From NCBI GenBank assembly GCA_013203195.1, contig JABMQM010000653.1, positions 1 through 13,342 of the forward strand: a DNA stretch of 13,342 bases, given 5' to 3'. The DNA comes from Desulfobacteraceae bacterium (GTDB lineage Bacteria > Desulfobacterota > Desulfobacteria > Desulfobacterales > UBA11574). The notes below the pieces were generated by a model, which saw only the letters and a program-made list of their open reading frames with translations, was not told the origin of the DNA and did no database searches. The first letter of the stretch is position 1; each line of letters starts with the position of its first letter. Shown here piece by piece: positions 1-7,005 of the stretch. A program made the position numbers and the translations under genes.

Positions 1-649
1 CCAAACAGGTTAAACTGAGGAACAGCAATTTGTAATTCCTGATTTTTTTCCAAAAAGCAGATGAGCTGCTTTCCCACGAAATGATGTAACGGCAAGTTCT
101 TCCGCCTTTAAATATACATTCCGGATGCTCAATTTTAGGCAGTTTGTTAGTGAAAGCTAATGCAATTGCTTCAAAAAATCCGCTCCGGTTTTCACATTGG
201 AATGGCTTTTCACGGATTCCTTCCCGAGTTGATACTATGACCTCAACCTTATTCGAACTAATTTTTTTTGATTCATACTTGGCAGATTTTGTAAATTTCT
301 TCGTTAACTTTCCGATCATGTTGTACACTGTGGACGGGTCAACCAAACCAAGAACAAAGGGCCTCATAATGCCGATGGCATCAGATGATACTGAGTATCG
401 GCCTGCTTCTCGTGAGATGTTTTTATTTTGCGTTGCCTGCGAAAGCTTTTCGTGAAAGAGGTTTATCTGTTCCTGGGTAAACCAGTGCCCTTCATCAGCG
501 ACCTCATAAGGGGCTATGTTGGCGTGACGTAACAGACTGCTAACGTTAACATAGCTGTATTTTTTATTTATTAGCTTGATATAGCTATCAATAATACGGC
601 TGTTATATAACGGTCTGATATCTGTCTTTGATGAGATTTCCACAACCAT
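1..649 (-). CDS. V4R-like sensor protein, N-terminal part (runs off left edge)
   Basis: An open frame begins at ATG 649 and stays open for 216 codons to the window edge, so the C-terminus is missing. Residues about 1-195 form a cytoplasmic-looking sensory module. It ends in a segment with the pattern E-H-P-E-C-I-F-K-G-G-R-T-C-R-Y, which matches the E..C...G...C.(F/Y) signature at the end of V4R (4-vinyl reductase-like) small-molecule-binding domains. A hydrophobic stretch begins right after, near the edge (LLFLSLTCL), so a membrane segment probably follows. Similar N-terminal modules, as I recall them, head histidine kinases or cyclases in Desulfobacterales, but the output domain here is off the window. 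The start lies 28 bp past the stop of the upstream PilZ gene on the same strand, so the two are probably co-transcribed. No strong Shine-Dalgarno is visible, which suggests translational coupling or read-through. The V4R assignment is from motif memory only. Confidence 0.6.
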   Translation of the reverse strand, partial: MVVEISSKTDIRPLYNSRIIDSYIKLINKKYSYVNVSSLLRHANIAPYEVADEGHWFTQEQINLFHEKLSQATQNKNISREAGRYSVSSDAIGIMRPFVLGLVDPSTVYNMIGKLTKKFTKSAKYESKKISSNKVEVIVSTREGIREKPFQCENRSGFFEAIALAFTNKLPKIEHPECIFKGGRTCRYIISWESSSSAFWKKIRNYKLLFLSLTCL

Positions 650-677
650 TTCTTATTAATAAATAAAACCCTTTGTT

Positions 678-2774
678 TTAGACGAATCTTAATAGGCGTT
701 TGGTATATCTGAAATATTGGTCCGAATATTGAGTATTTAATATCCAAAGATTATATACCTTTTCATAAGGAATAAACTGGTTGTCGGCGTATGAGGTCGG
801 ATAAAGGAGTATATGGATATTGTCTTGACCGGTTCGTTTATGTATTAATGAGAGTACTCTATAAAGAATATCCTTAGGGAGATCATCTGAATCCATCACA
901 ATAACCTTGACGCTGTTGGTCAGAAAAGAAAGGTTCAGGCCGATATCAGAAATATTCACAATAATGATGGCTTTAACTCTTCCTTTCTTCTTTAGCGAAA
1001 ACAGAAACCTTTCCATTGTAAACCCAAGTTTTTTGTATTCCTTAGCCAGTTCATCATTGTCGGCCATATTTGGTTCAAGGTCGATGGCATTTAACATAAG
1101 CCCACCTGACTCGGAAGCGTAGAAACCTTCCAGTTCGAAAAGATCTTCTGGTTGGGTTTTGGTAATCTCCCATGGCTCCAACAGGGAAAGCTCATTCTCA
1201 ATATCTTTTGGAAGATGAAAGTAGACAAACGAATCAAGTGTGCACCCTTTTGGATCATTTATATTTTTGGCTGCCCCTCCAAAAACACGATCAGGGAATT
1301 TATTCTCAGGCCTGTAATAACAAATAAGAAAATCCATGTGGAGAGAATAGAGTCTGTGGGAGTCATACGTAAAATTCCCAATCTGGTTCAGCATAACCAA
1401 TCCGGCTTTACTTAATGCTGACTTTCTGGCGGCATGATGATGAATCATCCATGTATTTTCATAAAACCGCACCATGGCCATGTGGCCTAAGATCTGGCCT
1501 TTGTCCTGATAGATGAAATGCCTGGCAATGTTCGGTTTGCGGTTATAGAGTTTTTCGTATGTTTTTTTAATCTGCGCCTTGTTTCTTTGAATAAACTCAT
1601 ACTTGTCGGGGTAAATAAATCCTGTTTCAAAAAAGAAGTTCCAGAGGTCATCCAGATCCACCTGGCTGCAGACATATGAGTTTGGGTCGTCTGCCTGGTG
1701 GAGTAAAGAAACAAGGTTAACGTGATGTTGAATATCCATATCCAGAAGCGCCAGACCGTATTTCACCCAATTACCACCCCGCTCATCGGCAATAGCTTTT
1801 CGATACACAACTTGAGCCTTGCAACGCACTTTGAAACTAGTGGCAAAGCTCAGTTCAAGCGAAGGGAGAATCATGCCCGGTAACAGGACGGCGTTATTTT
1901 CGTCTTCTTTCACTGAAAAACCTGATCCCGACAGATCAACTATTTTCAGAGTAATAATCTTTTGGGTAAACGGGTGTTTGAATATGATATTCGGTGAAGG
2001 GGTCACTGTCTGCCTGTTGCTCCGGTACTCTTTTCGTATATACCTTTGCATCTTGTACTCTAAAGGCTCCAGCACAAATTTCCTCGTTTTCCGGCCCCAA
2101 GTTTGCCTGATGATTTTGCATTCCCCTGTATACAGTGCTTCCAGTTTATCAGAAAGGATAATATTTACCGTGGATTCCGGATTGATCCATTGAAAGGTCT
2201 GCGGGGGGGATGATTTTAGTTCTATATGAAAGGAAATAGCGCTAAAATCGAGTAGAGAGCCGGAAAAAATCATGCTGTCTTGAATCAATTGAACCGTGAT
2301 GCCCTGGCATGCGTGCCTTATCCTTTTTCGGGAACTGACTTTGTAACAGGTGTCAGGGAGGCTTAAGTGGATCCCCCTCTCGCTGATGTCGATCAGTTCG
2401 GGTTTGGCCAAAAGAAGCTTTTGGCCGTCGGGGACAAAAAAAGATTCAAATTTATAAGATTTCAGTTTTTGTTGAATTCCGTCGGTTTCCGCCCAGAGAC
2501 AATCCAGCCGATCGCCGCTGCAAGGCTGGGGTTTGGCATGCAGGATTATTGTTTGGCCATACTTGGCATGTCTCAGGTTTATAAGAATAGTCTTGTCTTG
2601 AAAATTGGTGTAATTCAGCTTATTGATTAAGTGTTTTTTGCTGACCGCCTTCCCTTTTTCCTGCTGCCCGAAATCAGCTCTTTCTTTCACCAGCCGGGAA
2701 AGTGCTTTTTTCTCCTGTTCGTCGACTTCAGCAACAAAATTTATTAGTTTTAGACTTTTTTGTTTTTTCTTCAT
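678..2774 (-). CDS. Two-PilZ-domain protein with GNAT-like C-terminal half
   Basis: This 698-aa soluble protein has no signal peptide or membrane segment. A lysine-rich start (MKKKQK) is followed by a degenerate PilZ-like domain at about 148-245: it has RKRIR at 149-153 and DFSAIS at 176-181, with the expected glycine lost. A second PilZ domain at about 246-360 has the full c-di-GMP signature, R247-x3-R251 and D280-L-S-G-S-G285. It should therefore bind c-di-GMP, with the first domain perhaps structural. Residues about 385-525 (a GHMAMVRFYEN strand, then WMIHHHAA) resemble an N-acetyltransferase fold, and 540-698 may be a second, weaker copy or an unrelated domain. A GTAGGATAA Shine-Dalgarno precedes ATG 2774. 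It is probably the first gene of an operon with the sensor downstream. What the C-terminal half acts on is unknown. The PilZ call is firm; the GNAT call is tentative. Confidence 0.8.
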   Translation of the reverse strand: MKKKQKSLKLINFVAEVDEQEKKALSRLVKERADFGQQEKGKAVSKKHLINKLNYTNFQDKTILINLRHAKYGQTIILHAKPQPCSGDRLDCLWAETDGIQQKLKSYKFESFFVPDGQKLLLAKPELIDISERGIHLSLPDTCYKVSSRKRIRHACQGITVQLIQDSMIFSGSLLDFSAISFHIELKSSPPQTFQWINPESTVNIILSDKLEALYTGECKIIRQTWGRKTRKFVLEPLEYKMQRYIRKEYRSNRQTVTPSPNIIFKHPFTQKIITLKIVDLSGSGFSVKEDENNAVLLPGMILPSLELSFATSFKVRCKAQVVYRKAIADERGGNWVKYGLALLDMDIQHHVNLVSLLHQADDPNSYVCSQVDLDDLWNFFFETGFIYPDKYEFIQRNKAQIKKTYEKLYNRKPNIARHFIYQDKGQILGHMAMVRFYENTWMIHHHAARKSALSKAGLVMLNQIGNFTYDSHRLYSLHMDFLICYYRPENKFPDRVFGGAAKNINDPKGCTLDSFVYFHLPKDIENELSLLEPWEITKTQPEDLFELEGFYASESGGLMLNAIDLEPNMADNDELAKEYKKLGFTMERFLFSLKKKGRVKAIIIVNISDIGLNLSFLTNSVKVIVMDSDDLPKDILYRVLSLIHKRTGQDNIHILLYPTSYADNQFIPYEKVYNLWILNTQYSDQYFRYTKRLLRFV

Positions 2775-2869
2775 TTATCCTACTCATAATGTTTGGTTGA
2801 AGTGAGTAAATAGAGGCGCTGTTTGTTTCATGTGCCAAAATTCTCGGTCAGCTAATCTGTAATCTATAG

Positions 2870-2898
2870 ATAATATCAGTTATAGATAATAAAAGCAA
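2870..2898 (-). promoter_or_regulatory. Candidate sigma-70 promoter for the PilZ gene
   Basis: On the minus strand, TTGCTT (2898-2893) and TATTAT (2875-2870) are separated by exactly 17 bases, about 95 bp upstream of the PilZ start. The region also carries an 11-bp direct repeat, TATAGATAATA, at 2865-2875 and 2881-2891 on the plus strand. The match is good, but the DNA is AT-rich, so chance matches are common. Confidence 0.35.
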
Positions 2899-2989
2899 CT
2901 TATTAATAGTTAAGGAAAATAATATTTAATTTCCATGCCCCTTTTCTGGAAATTATAATCTATCTCTGGATGGATTTTAAACGCAATAT

Positions 2990-3018
2990 ATGTGCCAAAA
3001 ATCGATTGTTTGGCATAT
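2990..3018. repeat. Inverted repeat TGCCAAA-N9-TTTGGCA
   Basis: Perfect 7-bp arms, TGCCAAA at 2993-2999 and TTTGGCA at 3009-3015, flank nine bases that contain ATCGAT. The outer bases extend the symmetry loosely to ATG...CAT. The left arm, within ATGTGCCAAAA, recurs at 2830-2840, just downstream of the expected start of PilZ transcription. Length and spacing fit a dimeric regulator's operator better than a terminator, since no T-run follows. The regulator is unknown. Confidence 0.4.
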
Positions 3019-3367
3019 TATTGTCCATATGTAGCCAGAAAGCTTTATTCTATAGGAGTAAGGATTCCGAGGACTATTTTAAAACACTTGGCTTGATAGT
3101 TATTCTAAAGGAAGGCTTTGATTGAGTGTAGATCATAGAAAAATGCACAGAAAAATGTGCCCGATGCACTGTTTTTTGGGCATGACTCTGGCAATTTAAG
3201 GTTTTTGCTGATTATTCAGAACGGTAAGGTGAATGTCGGTATCAAAGCTTGACGGGCTGTTGCCCAAATCAAATTCTAAGTCTAATTTCCTTTAGATAGA
3301 ATTGATGAACTGTGAATATATCCTTAATATTTTATCATAAAAAATGCTGCAAACGCTTAAATAGTGC

Positions 3368-3430
3368 TTGATTAGAATGATAATAACTGCTAAAGTTCTG
3401 TTAACTACGACTTTAACGGAGCATTATCAT
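3368..3430 (+). promoter_or_regulatory. Promoter candidate and leader hairpin before the transposase remnant
   Basis: TTGATT (3368-3373) and TAAAGT (3391-3396) lie 17 bp apart and could be a weak promoter. The same DNA forms an imperfect inverted repeat: ATGATAAT (3377-3384) pairs with ATTATCAT (3423-3430), and TAAAGT (3391-3396) pairs with ACTTTA (3410-3415), leaving a 13-nt loop and a 6/7-nt internal bulge. The structure stops one base before the transposase ATG at 3432, where it could hide the ribosome site. IS elements often limit their own expression this way. After truncation of the IS it may act on the adjoining lipoprotein gene. Confidence 0.35.
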
Positions 3431-3431
3431 C

Positions 3432-3590
3432 ATGATGGGTTGCCAGCAAAGAGTTCAGAAAAAGTTGTTTTACACAAAATTTAACCTCGACCAGCGTGTA
3501 CCTAAAAATCACGTTTTAAGAAAAGTTGCAAAGTATATCGACTTTGACTTTATTTACAAAGAGGTCAAAGGCAAACACGGAAGCAATGGC
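3432..3590 (+). pseudogene. IS1182-family transposase, 5' remnant
   Basis: The first ~53 codons match the start of IS1182-type transposases: a polar N-terminus, KKLFYTKFNLDQRVPKNH, LRK, then IDFDFIYKEV and GSNG. In intact relatives the last block leads into a V-S-V-P-P-P-V segment of a roughly 450-500-aa protein. Here the similarity stops after GSNG (codon 53), and the frame runs on into the lipoprotein gene in a different phase, giving meaningless sequence until a stop at 3821. The catalytic DDE region is absent, so this is a dead fragment. The break lies at most 14 bp upstream of the lipoprotein ATG, which suggests a deletion or recombination that fused the IS left end to the gene. Family assignment is from recognisable motifs; exact IS ends were not identified. 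Confidence 0.75.
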
Positions 3591-3603
3591 AAAGGAATTC
3601 GCT

Positions 3604-4269
3604 ATGGTGAGTATTCGAAACTGGAAAGGGTTTTTAAATTTGAAGTGGATACCCATACTGGCAGCGTTGGCGATCATGACCGGCTGCGCCTCTGCGGCCA
3701 AAAAAACATGTCTGCAAACCGACTGGCAGCGTGTTGGCTACGAGGAAGGCATCCGGGGCCAAATGGCGGCACACAGCACTTCTCAACACGAGACATGTAT
3801 CGCAGAAGGGGTGCCGCCTAATATCAAATTATATGAGAAGGGCCGTCGGGACGGGCTTTTGAAATATTGTACGTACGACAACGGCTATGAGCGCGGTGTT
3901 AAAGGGGACTTATATCAAGGCGTATGCCCGCCAATCCTGGAAGGGCCGTTTATGGACGGCTATCACAAAGGGTTGCCGGTATACGTCCAGCAGTTGGAAG
4001 GAAGCATACGCGCGATAGTGCACAAACAGGACAAACTGCGCCAGGAGCTGGCTGGCGTTGAAGAGGACATCGCTTATCTGGAAAAAGAGATTGCCGAAGC
4101 CGGCGCCGGTCAGGCACGCTTGGGCATGGGGATGATATCAGAGATGAATATGCTCGAGGCCGATCAGCAATCGCTGACGCTGCAAATTTCAGCCCTTGAA
4201 ATGGACCTGAAAGAGATGCGCCGGCGGTTATCCCAGATCAAAGAGCACGCCGGCGGGTTGCATCAATAA
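3604..4269 (+). CDS. DUF2799-like lipoprotein
   Basis: The product is 221 aa. It begins MVSIRNWKGF, has a hydrophobic signal at about 13-26 and a lipobox ending in C28 (I-M-T-G-C), so it should be a lipid-anchored envelope protein. The mature part has the DUF2799 look: W41-x4-Y46-x2-G49 near the start, conserved cysteines (C36, C65, C89, C108), and repeated G-Y-x2-G elements (GYERGVKGDLYQ, DGYHKGLPVY). Residues about 126-212 are a predicted coiled coil with no proline. Start 3604 was chosen because AAAGGA lies 7-8 nt upstream and the lipoprotein signal begins there; an in-frame ATG at 3586 would add six polar residues. The gene's native upstream region seems to have been replaced by the transposase fragment. 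Function of the family is unknown. Confidence 0.75.
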   Translation: MVSIRNWKGFLNLKWIPILAALAIMTGCASAAKKTCLQTDWQRVGYEEGIRGQMAAHSTSQHETCIAEGVPPNIKLYEKGRRDGLLKYCTYDNGYERGVKGDLYQGVCPPILEGPFMDGYHKGLPVYVQQLEGSIRAIVHKQDKLRQELAGVEEDIAYLEKEIAEAGAGQARLGMGMISEMNMLEADQQSLTLQISALEMDLKEMRRRLSQIKEHAGGLHQ

Positions 4270-4380
4270 CAGGGTCTAAATCGGATGCGGCAAGCCATAT
4301 TTCATGGCAGAACCATCTTTTACGCAAAACCAACCCCGCTGATTCATAACGAACGGCGTCGATCCTGCCATATAGCGTAG

Positions 4381-4412
4381 CGCTTAAAGCCGGCGAACGC
4401 CGGTTTTAAGCG
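4381..4412. terminator. Bidirectional hairpin between convergent genes
   Basis: A 14-bp stem with one mismatch (4381-4394 with 4399-4412) closes a GAAC loop. It starts CGCTTAAA and ends TTTTAAGCG. It sits between the stops of the two convergent lipoprotein genes and contains A/T runs on both flanks of a GC core, so it can serve both strands. Confidence 0.65.
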
Positions 4413-4435
4413 TGCAATGTGTACCGATTGAGAAG

Positions 4436-5068
4436 TCAGTTTTTCTGCGAAGTGATGATTTCCAGCAGGCGCTGTGAAGAGAGCACATAATAGACGCTGA
4501 TGTTTCTCTGGTCGGCCGACGGTTGGTTCGCAACTTTATCTTTATCATTCATCTTGGGCTTTTTACCCATGATGGATTCACTGCTACTCAGTTTGAGGGC
4601 GGCCAGCGTCTCCAGGCTCTCTTTTTCTTTTTTAATCCGGTAGTATTCTTCCTCCGACATGATGCCGTCGGCACCATAGACCCAGTAGATGGTCTTGTCA
4701 TGGGCCAACACGGTGGGGTCCCCAAAATCAAAAAACAGGTTCCCCACCAGCTCATGCACCTTTTCCTGTGTGACGGTATCATACTGTTCGTAAAGAATCA
4801 GCACCCGGTCGGAGCTTTTTTGGGTCACCACGAAAAGGTCCCCGTCCCGGAACTTGTAAAGTCCCGGTGTGGGTTGTTCAACCGGATGTTCCTGCGCGAT
4901 TTTGCGCTGCGGTTCGGTGAGTGCTTTGCCCAGCACATAATCGCCGCGGCCAAGCTTTAGCGCCTCTACCTGATTGAAGAGGTCCGCCGTCTCGTTGTTC
5001 GGCGCTTGGCTGCAAGCGGTTAGGCTGATCCATAAGATGATGCATACGATGCGGATAAGGTATTTCAT
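4436..5068 (-). CDS. Hypothetical lipoprotein
   Basis: From ATG 5068 the product is 210 aa with a clear lipoprotein signal: M-K-Y-L-I-R, a hydrophobic core, and L-T-A-C as lipobox. The open frame reaches back to 5119, but the extra 17 residues would place polar sequence before the signal, so 5068 is preferred although no good Shine-Dalgarno is visible. The mature region is soluble and mixed alpha/beta. A segment reading GNLFFDFGDPTVLAHDKTIY looks like a beta-rich sensor or chaperone core, followed by a charged helix (EEEYYRIKKEKESL) and a C-terminal YYVLSSQRLLEII. I do not recognise the family. It lies downstream of the octaheme operon terminator on the same strand, separated by about 175 bp, and is convergent with the DUF2799-like gene. 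Confidence 0.65.
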   Translation of the reverse strand: MKYLIRIVCIILWISLTACSQAPNNETADLFNQVEALKLGRGDYVLGKALTEPQRKIAQEHPVEQPTPGLYKFRDGDLFVVTQKSSDRVLILYEQYDTVTQEKVHELVGNLFFDFGDPTVLAHDKTIYWVYGADGIMSEEEYYRIKKEKESLETLAALKLSSSESIMGKKPKMNDKDKVANQPSADQRNISVYYVLSSQRLLEIITSQKN

Positions 5069-5169
5069 TATTCTATAGTACCCATACTGGTTATAAAAAC
5101 AAAGAGCTTTTTGCGCCATTCAGAGAGGGATGCTTTGCGTTCGGTAATGGACGCAAATGGTGTCAATGG

Positions 5170-5210
5170 AAAAGTCCGCCCCAACCCGGTACGAGCACGG
5201 ATTGGGGCGG
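5170..5210 (-). terminator. Rho-independent terminator of the octaheme operon
   Basis: CCGCCCCAA (5176-5184) pairs with TTGGGGCGG (5202-5210), with a second inner CCG/CGG stem. Read on the minus strand the hairpin is followed by ACTTTT. It lies 34 bp past the stop of the octaheme cytochrome gene, where the operon's transcript should end. Confidence 0.65.
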
Positions 5211-5243
5211 GGATTGTGTTGTGTTATTTGGCTTCAGCCAACG

Positions 5244-6833
5244 CTATTGTTTGTAGCGCAGCCTCTGCTCTTCTTGGATGAGTTTCATGGTTTCAGCACT
5301 GCCACCGGTTTTGGTCCAGAGATTCTCCGGTTTGGCCATGAAATCTGCGATTACTTTTTTGTACTTGGCGCCCTTGCCTGCATGATCGGCCAATTCCTGA
5401 ACTTCCGGCAGGAAGTCATGGTAGAAATTACGGGCAATTTCGTACATGCCGTGCCAGTGGGTGTAATCCGGCGCATGCATGGCAGCGGCCATTCTGGCGC
5501 GACGACCCTCATGGTGCCAAATCTCGAACCAGGTAAAGCCGATCTTGTGCTGGAAGCCACTGCTTTTCCAAATCTTGTCTTTTTTCAACATGCCGACGAT
5601 CGCCTTGCCGGGTTTGGCAAACTTATCGTTGTACAGATTGACCAGATCATCCAGCTGGGAATAAAAGTCTCTGACCTGGTTGATGCCGTGACAAGACTTG
5701 CAGATTTCCTGCATATTGGCGCGGCGGTCTTTCCAAGGCACCACGGATGCAATGGTCTTTTCCTTGATGACCTTTTTCAACTTGTCGCCCTTACGCACAT
5801 AGCTCTTGGCTTTGGCGGTCTGGCCGACACGCGGCGGAATATCACCGGTGATGTCCTGCACCGTGCCGTCTTCGAAGGTGACCCGGTTCAGTTTGGATGA
5901 AACGGGGGCTCTCAGGTTCCAGGAAATGCGGTCGCCGACGTTGTGCGAGTTTTTGGCGACACTGCCATTCTGGCGGACGTACTCACCCATGTGACAGGTG
6001 GAGCAGGTCGGAGCGGCATAGTAATCATCACCCAGAATCCAGGCACCGTCCTTCATGATGTTCATCCCGTTAAGGCCTTTTTCTCTGCCCACAGAGCGGT
6101 AAGCGATGCCGTGTTTGGACTCTTCGTAGATCTCCTTTTGGGGATGATCGGGGCCCAGATGGCATTTGCCGCAGTTGTCGGGTTGTCTGGCAACAGCCGC
6201 TTTGAAAGAGTGCTTGGAGTGACAAGCAATACAGACACCCTTTGATCCGTCGGGGTTGATGCGGCCAATACCGGTATTGGGCCAGGTGTTGTAATCCATC
6301 TGCGGGGCATCGGTACGGCTGCGCATGGGCTTGCCTTTTTTATCGCGTTTAAGCGCTACCACCGAGCCGTGGCACTGCCAGCAACCGCTGTGCATGTTGG
6401 CTTTGTTGGTGGGCATGCCGCCGACCACCTCTGCCAGCATGTTGTCCAGAGAAGCCATGATTTCACCGGCGGTTGCATGATGAGATTGCGCCATCTGCGC
6501 GGTTTCATCTGTGTGGCACTCTTTACAGTCATTGGGTGAGAGAATCGCTTTAATAAAATCGCCCTCATGCATGTAGCCCATTTCATCGCCTTTTTCCGCC
6601 GCATGGCAGGTGTAGCAAGCGATCTGACCATCTTTGGCGGCTGCATGCGATGAGGCTTCCCAAGACATGACAAGAGACTTGTTCTCTTTCAAATGACAAT
6701 TGATACACTTTTTGTTGATCTCGATATTTTTCTCATTCTTCAAATCATTCGAGGCCTTGGTCCAGCCAAACGCCGTACCGGTTGCGAAAACCCCCAAGAT
6801 CAAGATGATAAATACCGATCTTATGAATCTCAT
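5244..6833 (-). CDS. Octaheme c-type cytochrome, hydroxylamine oxidoreductase (HAO) family
   Basis: From ATG 6833 the product is 529 aa. A GGAGG lies 8 nt upstream; the frame is open to a TTG at 6866, but that start has no ribosome site. Residues 1-23 are a Sec signal (cut near AFG|W). Eight CxxCH sites, at C43, C73, C103, C151, C201, C221, C277 and C378, give eight hemes in the order and rough spacing of the HAO family. The C-terminal block W439-HHEGRRARM...APDYTHWHG is also typical. Tyr457 in this block is near where HAO carries its heme-linking tyrosine, but I cannot align it here. A stretch of about 50 residues (315-365) between hemes 7 and 8 looks longer than in classical HAO. The protein is periplasmic and has no anchor. 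It is the last gene of the operon with an NrfD-type quinol module, so reduction of nitrite, NO or hydroxylamine is more likely than oxidation. Substrate unproven. Confidence 0.85.
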   Translation of the reverse strand: MRFIRSVFIILILGVFATGTAFGWTKASNDLKNEKNIEINKKCINCHLKENKSLVMSWEASSHAAAKDGQIACYTCHAAEKGDEMGYMHEGDFIKAILSPNDCKECHTDETAQMAQSHHATAGEIMASLDNMLAEVVGGMPTNKANMHSGCWQCHGSVVALKRDKKGKPMRSRTDAPQMDYNTWPNTGIGRINPDGSKGVCIACHSKHSFKAAVARQPDNCGKCHLGPDHPQKEIYEESKHGIAYRSVGREKGLNGMNIMKDGAWILGDDYYAAPTCSTCHMGEYVRQNGSVAKNSHNVGDRISWNLRAPVSSKLNRVTFEDGTVQDITGDIPPRVGQTAKAKSYVRKGDKLKKVIKEKTIASVVPWKDRRANMQEICKSCHGINQVRDFYSQLDDLVNLYNDKFAKPGKAIVGMLKKDKIWKSSGFQHKIGFTWFEIWHHEGRRARMAAAMHAPDYTHWHGMYEIARNFYHDFLPEVQELADHAGKGAKYKKVIADFMAKPENLWTKTGGSAETMKLIQEEQRLRYKQ

Positions 6834-7005
6834 TTTTGTGTCCTCCGTATTTGTAGTTTCAGCCAATAAACTGTTTCACATCTACCTTTTGTCGACATAA
6901 GAACAACAGAGCTGGTTCCCCTTGCCGGGCGCCTTTTGCTTTCACCTCCTTCCTGGTTGCTCTGCAATTATGGTTATAAATTAATGCAGTCTGCCGGTAT
7001 GATTC
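6834..7005 (-). promoter_or_regulatory. Leader region between the NrfD-type and octaheme genes
   Basis: All other junctions in this operon are overlapping or at most about 50 bp, but 172 bp separate these two genes. The gap contains an imperfect hairpin (CTGCA ... TGCAG around 6963-6990) and a strong unused AAGGAGGTG on the minus strand (6953-6943). It could hold an internal promoter or an mRNA processing site that lets the periplasmic octaheme protein be made in larger amount than the membrane part. No clear promoter pair was found. Confidence 0.3.

Larger units (their letters stand above)
2775..3431. other. Non-coding AT-rich region between divergent genes
   Basis: About 650 bp separate the divergent PilZ gene and the transposase remnant. 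I see no convincing coding frame in it. It holds the promoter above, two copies of ATGTGCCAAAA (2830-2840 and 2990-3000), an inverted repeat at 2993-3015, a short perfect hairpin GGGC-TGTT-GCCC around 3254-3265, and the hairpin at 3377-3430. The GGGCTGTTGCCC block could be an old IS terminus because several IS ends begin in a similar way, but no matching right end was found. Confidence 0.6.

Noticed and set aside
144..455. 103-codon plus-strand open frame
   Set aside because: It is antisense to the partial V4R-like sensor, whose frame reads as a coherent protein with recognisable motifs.
3140..3190. Clustered GCAC/GTGC repeats and TGCCC...GGGCA
   Set aside because: Arms are only 4-5 bp with irregular spacing; likely chance.
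3252..3268. GGGCTGTTGCCC as an IS left end
   Set aside because: No matching right end or target duplication was found near the break at 3590, so an IS boundary cannot be claimed.
6859..6945. 28-aa GTG frame near AAGGAGGTG in the gap before the octaheme gene
   Set aside because: The GTG overlaps the ribosome site itself, so it could not be used with it, and the peptide shows no signal or motif.
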